Source: Chryseobacterium aahli (GTDB lineage Bacteria; Bacteroidota; Bacteroidia; Flavobacteriales; Weeksellaceae). Taken from it: a stretch of DNA of 64,000 bases. The stretch covers positions 62,001 through 126,000 of the forward strand of contig NZ_JALDNB010000007.1 of assembly GCF_022699665.1 (NCBI RefSeq), read 5' to 3'. The translations under genes were made by a program, and so were the position numbers. This document shows positions 52,248 through 61,914 of the stretch, piece after piece; position 1 is the stretch's first letter, and every line of letters begins with the position of its first letter. The notes beneath the pieces were generated by a model that saw only the letters and a program-made list of their open reading frames with translations, was not told where the DNA came from and searched no databases.

Positions 52248-55200
52248 TTATTTGTTGATTAAAGAATTAATGTTGACCACAGTTTGATTCACCTGTTGAA
52301 TGGATTGCAAATATTTCAGTTCGATATTGGTTGCTGTTTGAAGCGCAAACAAATATTCTACATAAGAAATTTCTCCTGTTTTATAACCTAACTGAGCGGC
52401 TTTTACAATACTTTTTGCATTAGGAATCGCTTGATTCAGATAATACTCATACTGTTGAACATCTTGCTGATACTGGCTTAACGAATTTTTTAGTTGAGCA
52501 TCCAGTTGCTGCTGTTGGAACTTTGCATTATTTTCCTCCATCTGCTTTTGATATTCCAAAGATTTTATTCTTGCTTTTGTAGCCCCGAAAGTCAACGGAA
52601 TTGCTACGCCAATGCTTACAGAATTGAATCTATTTTCCGCCCCGTAATACTTTTCCTGTCCATTTAAGGTGTGAAAACCTATCAAAGACTGATTGGTATA
52701 TCCAATGCTGAAATCTGGTAAGCCTTGCGCTTTTTCAACATTTTTATTCTTTTCCAGCACTTCCATATTTTGTTTAAAAATCTGGATCGACGGATGATTT
52801 TCTACCGTTTCGCTGTCTAGAAGATATTCTACTTTCAATGGTTCATATTTTTGAGAATCAGGAATGGAAATATCTTCATCTGTATTCAATAAAACCTTTA
52901 AATTTTTATAGGCATTATTTAAATAAACCTTATTCTGCTGAAACAAAAGATTGATCTCTCCTTTTTGGGTTTCGGCAGTATTAATTTCGATTTTCTTAAT
53001 ATCTCCTGCTTTAAATCTCACTGTTGCAATTCTAATAAAATCACCATACAAACTGTCGAGATATTGAAGTTTGGTTTGATTATATTGCAGATATTCAATT
53101 TGATAAAAATAAGATCTAACCTGTTTGATCAATTCATTTTCGGTGACTTGTTTTTCAATCTTTTTGGTTTTGATCTCTTCCTGAATCAATTCTTTTCTCG
53201 CTTTAAACAAAGTGGGAAAAGGAATCGTTTGTGAGATAGCAAAAGACTGATCAAATTTCGGACTGTTATATTGTCCGAGTTGTGCACTGAAATCCAGTTT
53301 CGGAAGTTCTTTTGCAGTTGGTTGTAAGGCTTCAGAAGATCGAATATTGAGATCTTTTGCTTTGATCGAAGTATTATTTTCCTGCAATAATTCTATCGCC
53401 TGATTCAACGAAATCTCTCTCGTATTCTGCGCTTTCAAATTTTGACCTAAAAATAAAGTTCCTATTAAAATGATTACTGTTAAAGGTTTTTTAAGAAGCT
53501 TACTTTTAATATTAATTTTAGAGTTAAAAATAATATACAACATCGGCAAGACGAATAAAGTAAGGAAAGTTGCAGAGAGTAATCCTCCAATAACAACTGT
53601 GGCTAATGGTTTCTGAACTTCTGCTCCCGCACTTGTGCTTATTGCCATCGGTAAAAATCCGAAAGAAGCTACCGTTGCCGTCATTAAGACGGGTCTTAAT
53701 CTAGTTTTCGTTCCTTCAATTACTCTTTTAAACACATCCGAAACCCCATCTTTTTCTAATTGATTGAATGTTCCAATCAAAACAATTCCGTTAAGAACCG
53801 CCACTCCGAATAATGCGATAAAACCAATTCCTGCGCTGATACTGAAAGGCATTCCTCTTAACAAAAGCGCAAAAACACCTCCGATCGCACTCATCGGAAT
53901 CGCCGTAAATATTAATGTTGCCTGTTTAAACGAGTGAAATGTAAAATACAGCAGCATAAAAATCAAAAGTAGCGACACCGGAACCGCAATCATCAATCGT
54001 TGACTGGCTTCTTTTAAATTTTCAAACTGTCCGCCATAGGTAAAATAATATCCAGATGGAAGTTTTACGTCTTTCTCTAATTTTTGCTGAATATCTTTCA
54101 CAACACTTTCTACATCTCTTCCTTTTACATTAAAACCAACGACAATTCTTCGTTTTCCTGCTTCACGGCTAATTTGTGCAGGTCCAAGTTTATATTCAAT
54201 ATTAGCGACTTGCGACAACGGAACCTGAGTTCCGGTATTCGTTGGAACCATCAAATTACTGACATCCTCAATATCCGTTCGGTACAGACTGTCTAATCTT
54301 ACTACCAAATCAAAACGTCTCTCATTTTCAAAAATTTGTCCAGCGGTTTTTCCTGCAAATGCGGTGCTTAAAACATTGTTGACATCTTCTACATTCAAAC
54401 CATAATTCGCAATTCTCGTTCTGTCGTACGTCACATTGATCTGCGGAAGTCCTCCCACTCTTTCAACCTGCGGAGAAGTTGCGCCATCAACATTTTGAAT
54501 AACTTTGCTTACTTTATCGGCATAAATAGAAAGCGTATCCATATTTTCACCGAAAATCTTTACCGCAACATCTTGTCGGATCCCTGTCATTAATTCATTA
54601 AAACGCATTTGGATCGGCTGATTGGCTTCAAAGAAAACACCGGGAATTACTTCCAGCTTTTCTGTAATCTCATCCGATAATTCAGTGTATGATTTTTTGG
54701 ATTTCCATTCTTTTTGAGGCTTTAAAACAATGATTAAATCGGTTGCTTCAGGTGGCATCGGATCTGTAGGAACTTCGGCTGAACCCGTTTTTCCGACTAC
54801 CATTTTCACCTCATCAAATTGTTTAATAACTCTTGAAGCCTGCATCGAAGTTTCGATACTCTGGCTTAATGAGCTTCCCTGAGGTAAAATACAGTGAAAA
54901 GCAAAATCTCCTTCCTGCAACTGTGGAATAAACTCCCCACCCATTCTGCTAAAAATCAATGCTGAGATTGAAAATAGAACAATGGTAAGTCCAACAATCA
55001 CATATTTAATTTTAATGGCTTTCTGTAATAAAGGTTGATAAATCTTTTGCAGCCAATTCATCATTTTATCCGAAAAATTTTCTTTGTGAGACGTTTTCTT
55101 CGAAAGAAAAAGCGCGCACATCATCGGAATATAGGTCAATGAAAGAATCAATGCTCCCAAAATTGCAAAACCAACTGTTTTAGCCATGGGTGAGAACATT

Positions 55201-56612
55201 TTACCTTCAATTCCTACCAACGTAAGAATCGGAATGTATACAATCAGAATGATAATTTCTCCAAAAGCGGCACTTCCACGGATTTTTGAAGCGGATAGAA
55301 AAACTTCCTCATCCATTTCGCTTTGTGTTAATTTTTGTACAGATTTTCTTAACCCTAAATGATGTAAAGTGGCTTCAACGATAATTACAGCACCGTCTAC
55401 AATCAATCCAAAATCAATCGCTCCCAAACTCATTAAATTAGCACTTACTCCAAACACATTCATCATTCCTAATGCGAATAATAGTGATAAAGGAATTGCT
55501 GACGCAACAATCAATCCTGCTCTGAAATTGCCGAGAAATACAACTAAAACGAAGATAACGATCAACGCTCCTTCAATCAAATTCTTTTCAACTGTACTGA
55601 TAGCGCGATCTACTAAATCTGTTCTGTCTAAAAATGGCTCAATTATAATATCCGCTGGCAATGATTTTTGAATGGTCGGGATTTTTTCTTTAATTCTGTT
55701 GACAACATCATTGCTGTTGGCTCCTTTTAACATCATGACCACTCCACCAACGGCATCGGTTTGTCCATTGTACGTCATCGCGCCGTAACGAGTTGCATGT
55801 CCGAAACGAACATCTGCGACATCTTTGACAAAAACAGGAATGTTGCCCGTATTTTTGACGGCAATATTTTTAACATCATCAATAGAAGTTGCCAAGCCAA
55901 TTCCACGTATGAAATAGGCATTTGGTTTTTTGTCAATATACGCTCCGCCTGTATTTTGATTATTCTTTTCAAGAGCTGTAAAAATATCTGCAACGCTTAC
56001 TCCCATTGCTTTTAGGTGATTAGGATTTACCGCAACTTCATATTGTTTCAATTCCCCTCCGAAACTATTGACCTCAGCAACGCCTTCTGTTCCGTATAAT
56101 TGTCGGGAAACAATCCAATCCTGCATGGTACGAAGATCTTTTGCATTGTATTTTTTCTCACTTCCTTTTTTAGGATGTAAAATATATTGATACACTTCGC
56201 CCAATCCTGTACTGACAGGCGCTAATTCAAGAGTTCCTATTCCTTTGGGGATATTTTCTTCGGCTTGTTTTAATCTTTCATTGATTAATTGCCGGGCAAA
56301 GTAGATGTCTATTTTATCTTTAAATACAACGGTAATCACCGATAATCCGAATCTTGAAATACTTCGTGTTTCTTCTATATCCGGAACCGTCGCAATACTT
56401 TGTTCAATTGGAAAGGTGACTAATTGTTCTACTTCCTGTCCCGCCAAAGTGGGACAAACGGTAATAATCTGCACCTGATTATTGGTAATATCAGGAACGG
56501 CATCTATGGGCAATCTGGTTGCACTCCAAACTCCCCAAATGATCAAAAGCAAGGTCATTATGCCAATAACGATCTTGTTTTTGATGCTAAATTTTATGAT
56601 TTTATCTAACAC
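52248..56612 (-). CDS. cusA: CusA/CzcA-type RND pump fused to a TolC-like channel
   Basis: A 1454-residue protein. Residues 1-~1035 are a heavy-metal RND transporter with 12 membrane segments (N-terminal KNKIVIGIMTLLLIIWGVW; RLPIDAVPDITNNQVQIIT; ANLMSLGAIDFGLIVDGAVI; GIGFIALFGVAVLNGIVLIG; porter Met in VKIFGENMDTLS). After a signal-like hydrophobic stretch (LTVIILIGTLFLGQNLKAQ, ~1045-1063) follow ~390 residues of an outer-membrane factor (SLNQAIELLQENNTSIKAKD, YLDSLYGDFIRIATVRFKAG, LGYKTGEISYVEYLFALQTA). The fusion gives pump and channel in one chain; the signal-like stretch might be cut to free the channel. CusB follows after one base. Confidence 0.93.
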   Translation of the reverse strand: MLDKIIKFSIKNKIVIGIMTLLLIIWGVWSATRLPIDAVPDITNNQVQIITVCPTLAGQEVEQLVTFPIEQSIATVPDIEETRSISRFGLSVITVVFKDKIDIYFARQLINERLKQAEENIPKGIGTLELAPVSTGLGEVYQYILHPKKGSEKKYNAKDLRTMQDWIVSRQLYGTEGVAEVNSFGGELKQYEVAVNPNHLKAMGVSVADIFTALEKNNQNTGGAYIDKKPNAYFIRGIGLATSIDDVKNIAVKNTGNIPVFVKDVADVRFGHATRYGAMTYNGQTDAVGGVVMMLKGANSNDVVNRIKEKIPTIQKSLPADIIIEPFLDRTDLVDRAISTVEKNLIEGALIVIFVLVVFLGNFRAGLIVASAIPLSLLFALGMMNVFGVSANLMSLGAIDFGLIVDGAVIIVEATLHHLGLRKSVQKLTQSEMDEEVFLSASKIRGSAAFGEIIILIVYIPILTLVGIEGKMFSPMAKTVGFAILGALILSLTYIPMMCALFLSKKTSHKENFSDKMMNWLQKIYQPLLQKAIKIKYVIVGLTIVLFSISALIFSRMGGEFIPQLQEGDFAFHCILPQGSSLSQSIETSMQASRVIKQFDEVKMVVGKTGSAEVPTDPMPPEATDLIIVLKPQKEWKSKKSYTELSDEITEKLEVIPGVFFEANQPIQMRFNELMTGIRQDVAVKIFGENMDTLSIYADKVSKVIQNVDGATSPQVERVGGLPQINVTYDRTRIANYGLNVEDVNNVLSTAFAGKTAGQIFENERRFDLVVRLDSLYRTDIEDVSNLMVPTNTGTQVPLSQVANIEYKLGPAQISREAGKRRIVVGFNVKGRDVESVVKDIQQKLEKDVKLPSGYYFTYGGQFENLKEASQRLMIAVPVSLLLIFMLLYFTFHSFKQATLIFTAIPMSAIGGVFALLLRGMPFSISAGIGFIALFGVAVLNGIVLIGTFNQLEKDGVSDVFKRVIEGTKTRLRPVLMTATVASFGFLPMAISTSAGAEVQKPLATVVIGGLLSATFLTLFVLPMLYIIFNSKINIKSKLLKKPLTVIILIGTLFLGQNLKAQNTREISLNQAIELLQENNTSIKAKDLNIRSSEALQPTAKELPKLDFSAQLGQYNSPKFDQSFAISQTIPFPTLFKARKELIQEEIKTKKIEKQVTENELIKQVRSYFYQIEYLQYNQTKLQYLDSLYGDFIRIATVRFKAGDIKKIEINTAETQKGEINLLFQQNKVYLNNAYKNLKVLLNTDEDISIPDSQKYEPLKVEYLLDSETVENHPSIQIFKQNMEVLEKNKNVEKAQGLPDFSIGYTNQSLIGFHTLNGQEKYYGAENRFNSVSIGVAIPLTFGATKARIKSLEYQKQMEENNAKFQQQQLDAQLKNSLSQYQQDVQQYEYYLNQAIPNAKSIVKAAQLGYKTGEISYVEYLFALQTATNIELKYLQSIQQVNQTVVNINSLINK

Positions 56613-56791
56613 AAATTGAGATTTAATTTGTGATTGTCTGCTTTGTTTTTTTAACGCAAAGTGAGCAAAGATTTTTCTTTAACTACTAACCTTTTTTAAG
56701 ATCGCAAGGGCGTTTCACTCATAAAAGTTATCAAAGAGACAATCTGTTAATTTTAATTGAGAATATTTTACATTTCATCAAAAAAGAGATG

Positions 56792-56829
56792 CAAAAATAT
56801 CATGAATAACTCTGCAACGATATTGCAAA
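56792..56829 (-). promoter_or_regulatory. Promoter and dyad operator of the RND gene
   Basis: On the minus strand TTTGCAATATCGTTGCA is followed after 13 bases by TATTTTTG (plus 56792-56799). The dyad TGCAA-N5-TTGCA is at 56813-56827. The same operator and the same 13-base distance occur before the P-type ATPase gene. Confidence 0.7.
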
Positions 56830-56857
56830 GTTTCATGGAATATTTAAAATCAATAAA

Positions 56858-57181
56858 TTAAATCTTAGGAGGTTGCCAGATATGGTCGTACACCTGATAG
56901 GCAAAATTGTTTTTCTGAAATAGAATTTTCTTGGAAAAATAGGTTTGAATCTGCTTAGGAATATTCATTGAAACATCCATTTTAAAAGCTGTAACCGTAA
57001 TCTGACAGCAATTGCAAACACATAATGGTGAACAGATATCTCCTTTGTCTTTTGAATGAGATTCGTCGAGACTGAACGATAATTCTGTTTTGTTTGCCCC
57101 AGATTGTTTATGTATGTCTTCACATGGTATTACCGATAACACCACGAAATACATCGCTAAAATCAATCTGAATAGGTTCAT
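56858..57181 (-). CDS. Small exported Cys-rich protein
   Basis: A 107-residue protein with a signal peptide (RLILAMYFVVLSVIPC) and a Cys-rich middle (GDICSPLCVCNCCQI) that looks like a soft-metal site; the end is YDHIWQPPKI. It resembles the small Bacteroidetes family I know as DUF6660, found near metal genes. It lies 245 bases before the CusA fusion gene. A TACCTTTG -7 element (plus 57185-57192) ends only four bases before the ATG, so the mRNA is probably leaderless. Confidence 0.75.
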   Translation of the reverse strand: MNLFRLILAMYFVVLSVIPCEDIHKQSGANKTELSFSLDESHSKDKGDICSPLCVCNCCQITVTAFKMDVSMNIPKQIQTYFSKKILFQKNNFAYQVYDHIWQPPKI

Positions 57182-57247
57182 TATGACAAAGGTAGAGTTT
57201 TTTTGTAAAATAGATTTGGAATATTCTCAATTTAATTTTAAAATAAA

Positions 57248-57270
57248 AACCACTGCATTACGCAATGGTT
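57248..57270 (-). terminator. Probable terminator of the susCD-like operon
   Basis: AACCACTGC pairs with GCAATGGTT around ATTAC, with one mismatch; on the minus strand a TTTTTA tract follows. It lies 25 bases after the SusD-like gene. Confidence 0.65.
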
Positions 57271-57294
57271 CTTAAAAAAAATATAAAATCAAAA

Positions 57295-58788
57295 CTATAA
57301 ATTTGGATTGTTCTCTATTTCCTTCTGTGGAATTGAAAACAAATAATATCTGCTGTTGGGCGCAAAAGCCGACTGATCAGGAAAAGCGAAAATAGAATGC
57401 CCTCTTCCATTCACCATCTTTACCGTTCCATTGGGAGTGGTTACCTGCACCTGAATCGGTTGCCCGCTTGTATTGACATAAGCTTTTCTTTCTACTTTAC
57501 CTTGTGTTCTGATGATGTCTGAGAGAGAGAAACCTTCTCCAAAGAGTTCTTTCCTTCTTTCAATTAAAACTTCTTTAATCACATCATTCTGTGAAAGAGA
57601 TCCATTATAAACATTGGCATTTCTAGCTGTTTTTAATTGGTTTAAGACTGTAACAGCATTTGCAACATTTCCGTTTCTGGCTTCGGCTTCAGCTTCAATT
57701 AAATACATTTCAGATGCTCTCATGAAAACAATGTCGGCAATTAAATTGGCTTTAAACTTAAATTTAGCATATCTCAAAAGCCCTTCTCTTCCTGGCAATC
57801 CGTCCCATGAAAATAGAGAATAACGGATATCATTGGTGTCAAATAAATCTTTAAAATAAGGATCAGCCATAAAACTGTAATAGTAGCTTCCCGAAGATGA
57901 GACATCCAAAAAGTGGAATGCATAGCTTTCACCCGACTGTTCCTGAGTTTGTGCATGACCCCAGATCCATTCTCCGTTGGTGATGTCGTTGAAACCTTCT
58001 TTATATTTTTCAGCATTCATTAGAGGAAATCCTGTTCTCGAAATTTTTGCAGAAGCGATGGCATTCGTCCATTCGCCAGTGTTTAAATAAACTCTAGCCA
58101 ATAATCCATTGACTACAAAACGGTCAATTTTATCTTTGTTATTTCTGGAATAATTTTGAAGCAACTGATCAGCATCCTTCAAATCACTTTTAATTAAAGT
58201 ATAAATTTCTTCGAGGCTTGCTTTTTTCTTCCCGACAGAATTGGTGGTTGCCGGTTCGGTATAAATCGGAGCAGTCGGGGCATTTTTATCTTTCAAATAA
58301 CTGAACTGATAAAAGCTGGCAAGATTTAAATAACAGAATGCACGCAAAGCTTTTGCCTGACCTTTCACCTGATTTTTCTTTTCTTGAGTTCCTTCTGCAA
58401 TATCAATTTTGGCAATTACATTGTTCATGTTATTAATCACAGAATATAAAGACGTCCAGATATAAAGCGATCTACCTCCAGTATTATTCACCAAATCAGT
58501 AAATGCATAAGCCGATGAAAACCCATATTTGTTAGTCAAAACTGCAACATCACTTCCCATGGCATCGCTGGTTCTTAAAACGGTCGAATACCCGATGTTG
58601 GCGTATGTTGAACCGTCGTCATTAAACTTCGCCCAAGTTCCGTTGATTACTGTTTCGGCACTTTCTGCAGTTTTGAAAATTTCAGCTTCATCTGCCTGAT
58701 TGGTTGGTGCGGTTTCAAGATCGCTTTCACAACTTATGAATGAAAATGCCGCAATTAAAGAAAAAGATATATATTTTAATTTTTTCAT
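57295..58788 (-). CDS. SusD/RagB family nutrient-binding outer membrane lipoprotein
   Basis: A 497-residue lipoprotein (FSFISC, Cys 20) that forms the lid over a SusC-type transporter on the cell surface. SusD blocks: AESAETVINGTWAKFNDDG at the N-terminus, AKALRAFCYLNLASFYQF, VNGLLARVYLNTGEWTNAI, FMRASEMYLIEAEAEARNGN and IKEVLIERRKELFGEGFSLS. Length is normal. It follows the SusC-like gene by 20 bases. Substrate is not readable from sequence; the SAM riboswitch in front of the operon suggests a sulfur or methionine-related compound rather than a glycan. Confidence 0.93.
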   Translation of the reverse strand: MKKLKYISFSLIAAFSFISCESDLETAPTNQADEAEIFKTAESAETVINGTWAKFNDDGSTYANIGYSTVLRTSDAMGSDVAVLTNKYGFSSAYAFTDLVNNTGGRSLYIWTSLYSVINNMNNVIAKIDIAEGTQEKKNQVKGQAKALRAFCYLNLASFYQFSYLKDKNAPTAPIYTEPATTNSVGKKKASLEEIYTLIKSDLKDADQLLQNYSRNNKDKIDRFVVNGLLARVYLNTGEWTNAIASAKISRTGFPLMNAEKYKEGFNDITNGEWIWGHAQTQEQSGESYAFHFLDVSSSGSYYYSFMADPYFKDLFDTNDIRYSLFSWDGLPGREGLLRYAKFKFKANLIADIVFMRASEMYLIEAEAEARNGNVANAVTVLNQLKTARNANVYNGSLSQNDVIKEVLIERRKELFGEGFSLSDIIRTQGKVERKAYVNTSGQPIQVQVTTPNGTVKMVNGRGHSIFAFPDQSAFAPNSRYYLFSIPQKEIENNPNL

Positions 58789-58808
58789 TTTTTTAAATTT
58801 TAAAAGGA

Positions 58809-61718
58809 TTAAAGCGTAGCCTGCAGCCCAAAAGTTACCGTTCTCATCGCAGGATATCTATAATAGGTTGTTCCGTCTAGAGTCTGCTCAGGATCCATTC
58901 CTTTATGTTTATAGAATGTCAAAAGATTTTCTGCCTGTACGTAGACTCTCAGTTTTTTCAGTCCAATTCTTTCAAAATAATTTGACGGAAGTGTATATCC
59001 CAGACTCACGTTTTTAATTCTTGCATACGTTCCTGAATATAAAAATCTCGACGAAGCAGAAGTCCAGTTATTGGTTGTCGTGCTTAAAGCCGGAACGTCG
59101 GTATTGGTGTTTTCGGGAGTCCATCGGTTTAACATTTCTGAGCTCCATGCTCTTCCTGCAGCACTTCCATTGTGCATCAACATTGTATAATCGGTATCGA
59201 GAATTTTCCCTCCCAAACTAAAAGTCAGCAATCCTGAAAAATCAAAATCTTTATATCTGATACTTGTGGTAAGACCTCCCATCACTTTTGGCAAAGAAGA
59301 TCCTTGCAAAATTTTTGTGGCTTTTGCATACTCAGAAGTTGTTCCTTCCACTGTATTTCCGTTGGCATCGGTGGTGATTGTTTTCCAAAGCGGATTTCCG
59401 TTGCTTGGGTCGACTCCAATCCATTCAGGAATGAAGAAATCGTAAATAGAACCTCCGACTTGCAAAAGTTTTGTTCCGCTGACAATAGAACCTTTCGGCA
59501 GTTTGGTTATTTTATTGTTTAAAGTACTCAGATTCATATCAACATCCCATTGAAAGTCATCAGTTTTAACGGGCGTTGTAAATAGAGAAAATTCAAAACC
59601 TGTATTTTTTAATTCTCCGATATTTGCCTGATATCCGCTGAAACCCACTGACGGAGCCAAAGGCATATCAAACAAAAGATCTTGACTCTGACGCTGGAAA
59701 TATTCTACATTTCCTTTGATTCTGTTTTTCAGAATGGCAAACTCCAAACCTACATTCAGATTGAGATTGGTTTCCCATTTCAGATCCGGAGTTGGAAGTC
59801 TGCTTGCCACCGTACCGCCTTCACCTAAATTGTTATAAAAGGTGTACAGACTTTGATATGCATAATATGTGCTCAATTTATCATTTCCCTGTCCTCCATA
59901 ACTTGCACGAAGGGTTAGCTGATCGAATATATTTAAATCTTTAATGAAATCTTCATTTGAAGCCCTCCAGGATCCACCGACTGACCAGAACGTTCCCCAT
60001 CTGTTTTCAGGAGAAAATCTTGAAGAACCATCTGCCCTTACCGATCCGGAAACGAAATATTTATTTTTAAAATCATATTCCACTTTTCCCAAGAAACTTA
60101 ACAAGCCTAATTTATCACTGTTTCCACTGAATCCACCTAACAAAGCTGCCGCATCCGGCTCGTAATAATACGGAAGTGAAAACTGGCTTCTATTTCCTGA
60201 GATGGTCTGAAATTCATAATGGTAAAATTCCTGACCCGCCAAAATATTAAAGTGATGTTGGTCAAGTTTTTTATCATAGGTCAGAATATTACTCGTCGTA
60301 TAAGACAAAGTTCGAGAGTTTGTTTTAGTCACCGAACCACCAATTTCGCTTCCCTGCCCTATCAAAGGATTTGAATAAAAGTGACCGTTGTAATTCACCA
60401 AGTCCACAGAAAAACTAGATTTAAATTTCAGTTCTGGCAAGAAGGTAAAGTCTAAAAATCCTTTTCCTGAAAAGTTATCTTCTCTGTTTTCATTTTTATC
60501 TAAAGGCAACGTCGCTGCTGCATTTTGATTCTGTAAAGCACTTGTTGGACGGTATTTTCCAAAATCGTAAATGTAATTTCCATTGGCATCTAATCTGTGG
60601 CTTCCATCTGCGTTTCTTTCATAATAAGGATAGAACGAAGGGATGACTCTTGCCGCATTAATGATATTATCCGTTCTGGAATCTGATGAAGGCGGCGCTT
60701 CCTGAAGACTGTTGGTATAACTTAAATTAGCTCCTACGTTCAACCATTTTTTGACTTCGGAATTAATTTTAAGCCTTGTGCTGTATTTTGTAAACCCTGA
60801 ACCAATGGCAATTCCTTTATCATCGAGATAACCTAAAGAGAAATAATAATTGCTTTTTTCACTGCCACCACTGAAATCCAGATCAACCTGACTTCTTGCG
60901 GCTACTCTTTGAAGAATATCCCTCCAGTCGTCATTCCATAAAGCATTTGCACCAGACAAAAGCTTCCCGTCTGTTCCGACCGGTTTTGCAAAATTTGAAC
61001 CATAAGGATTGATCCCTAAAGCAGATACCAGATTATCACTTGCCATCTGTGCCGCCTGCTGTGAAGAAACCTGACTTGATTTGTACCCATTTCTCAAAGC
61101 TTCCCAATACAGCTGAAAATACTGATCGGTATTCACCTGCTCATAATCTTTAACCGCTCTGGTAGAAAATCCCTGACTAATATTAAAGTTGACCTTTGCC
61201 TCACCTTTTTTACCGGATTTTGTGGTGACAATAATCACTCCGTTGGCCGCTCTAGATCCGTATAGTGAACTTGCCGTAGCGTCTTTCAAAACACTGATGG
61301 ATTCAATATCATTCGGACTTATAGAGTTGATATTTCCGTCAAAAGGAAGTCCGTCAACCACAAACAAAGGATTGCTGGAAGCACTTACCGAGCCAATCCC
61401 ACGAATACGGATAGAAGCTGTGGCTCCTGGTTGTCCCGAAGAACTCACCGCCTGAAGCCCGGGAACTTGGCCCTCCAAAGCTTTGGTAATATTCGTTACC
61501 GGTCTGTTATTTATTTTTTCGCTGGAAATTGTTGCCACAGAACCTGTGTAACTTGTTTTTTTCGCTTTACCGTAAGCGACCACTACGACTTCATCTATTT
61601 CCTGTTCGCGTAGTGAATCTTTTTTTGTTTCCTGCCCATGTAGATTGATAATTCCTAAGAAAAATACAGCAACGGGAGGAATCCAAATTTTAGAATTAAT
61701 TAAATTTTTGTTAATCAT
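58809..61718 (-). CDS. SusC/RagA family TonB-dependent transporter
   Basis: A 969-residue outer membrane transporter. Signal peptide (KIWIPPVAVFFLGIINLHG), then a TonB-box-like stretch (EQEIDEVVVVAYG), then the plug (about 50-180: VTNITKALEGQVPGLQAVSS, GATASIRIRGIGSVSASSNP, LKDATASSLYGSRAANGVII) and a 22-strand barrel ending AMRTVTFGLQATL. It lacks the N-terminal carboxypeptidase-like extension of many SusC proteins. Paired with the SusD-like protein. The leader carries a SAM-I riboswitch, so expression should fall when S-adenosylmethionine is plentiful. Confidence 0.94.
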   Translation of the reverse strand: MINKNLINSKIWIPPVAVFFLGIINLHGQETKKDSLREQEIDEVVVVAYGKAKKTSYTGSVATISSEKINNRPVTNITKALEGQVPGLQAVSSSGQPGATASIRIRGIGSVSASSNPLFVVDGLPFDGNINSISPNDIESISVLKDATASSLYGSRAANGVIIVTTKSGKKGEAKVNFNISQGFSTRAVKDYEQVNTDQYFQLYWEALRNGYKSSQVSSQQAAQMASDNLVSALGINPYGSNFAKPVGTDGKLLSGANALWNDDWRDILQRVAARSQVDLDFSGGSEKSNYYFSLGYLDDKGIAIGSGFTKYSTRLKINSEVKKWLNVGANLSYTNSLQEAPPSSDSRTDNIINAARVIPSFYPYYERNADGSHRLDANGNYIYDFGKYRPTSALQNQNAAATLPLDKNENREDNFSGKGFLDFTFLPELKFKSSFSVDLVNYNGHFYSNPLIGQGSEIGGSVTKTNSRTLSYTTSNILTYDKKLDQHHFNILAGQEFYHYEFQTISGNRSQFSLPYYYEPDAAALLGGFSGNSDKLGLLSFLGKVEYDFKNKYFVSGSVRADGSSRFSPENRWGTFWSVGGSWRASNEDFIKDLNIFDQLTLRASYGGQGNDKLSTYYAYQSLYTFYNNLGEGGTVASRLPTPDLKWETNLNLNVGLEFAILKNRIKGNVEYFQRQSQDLLFDMPLAPSVGFSGYQANIGELKNTGFEFSLFTTPVKTDDFQWDVDMNLSTLNNKITKLPKGSIVSGTKLLQVGGSIYDFFIPEWIGVDPSNGNPLWKTITTDANGNTVEGTTSEYAKATKILQGSSLPKVMGGLTTSIRYKDFDFSGLLTFSLGGKILDTDYTMLMHNGSAAGRAWSSEMLNRWTPENTNTDVPALSTTTNNWTSASSRFLYSGTYARIKNVSLGYTLPSNYFERIGLKKLRVYVQAENLLTFYKHKGMDPEQTLDGTTYYRYPAMRTVTFGLQATL

Positions 61719-61802
61719 AATCCATTTTATTTATCAATTATTAAAAAATAGCTCTTTGCAGAAAAGACGGCAAAAGGCATCGATAAATACGATTAACCAA
61801 TT

Positions 61803-61897
61803 GCTTATTTTTCCTTTAAAGGCTGAATTTAACACCTTGCGCAGAGCAGGTTGTTAAGACTTCACAGGGTCAGTTCCCTCCGTCTTTCTTTATAAGC
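61803..61897 (-). promoter_or_regulatory. SAM-I riboswitch (S-box) upstream of the SusC/SusD operon
   Basis: Read on the minus strand: P1 GCTTAT pairs with ATAAGC at the ends; P2 AAGAC/GTCTT encloses GGAGGGAACTGACCCTGTGAA, of which GGAGGG-ACTG-CCC-TGAA is the S-box core (cut here); then AACAACC and AAGGTGTTAAAT form the conserved P3/J region, and CCTT/AAGG is P4. These match the SAM-I consensus in order and spacing. The aptamer lies about 85 bases before the SusC start. Whether the switch acts by termination or by hiding the start site is not clear; only a weak hairpin with a T-run lies between. Confidence 0.9.
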
Positions 61898-61914
61898 CGA
61901 TCGAAATATGAGTG

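Noticed and set aside
61741..61800. Terminator as expression platform of the SAM riboswitch
   Set aside because: A hairpin of about six pairs with a T-run exists, but it is weak and no clear anti-terminator pairing with the aptamer was found.
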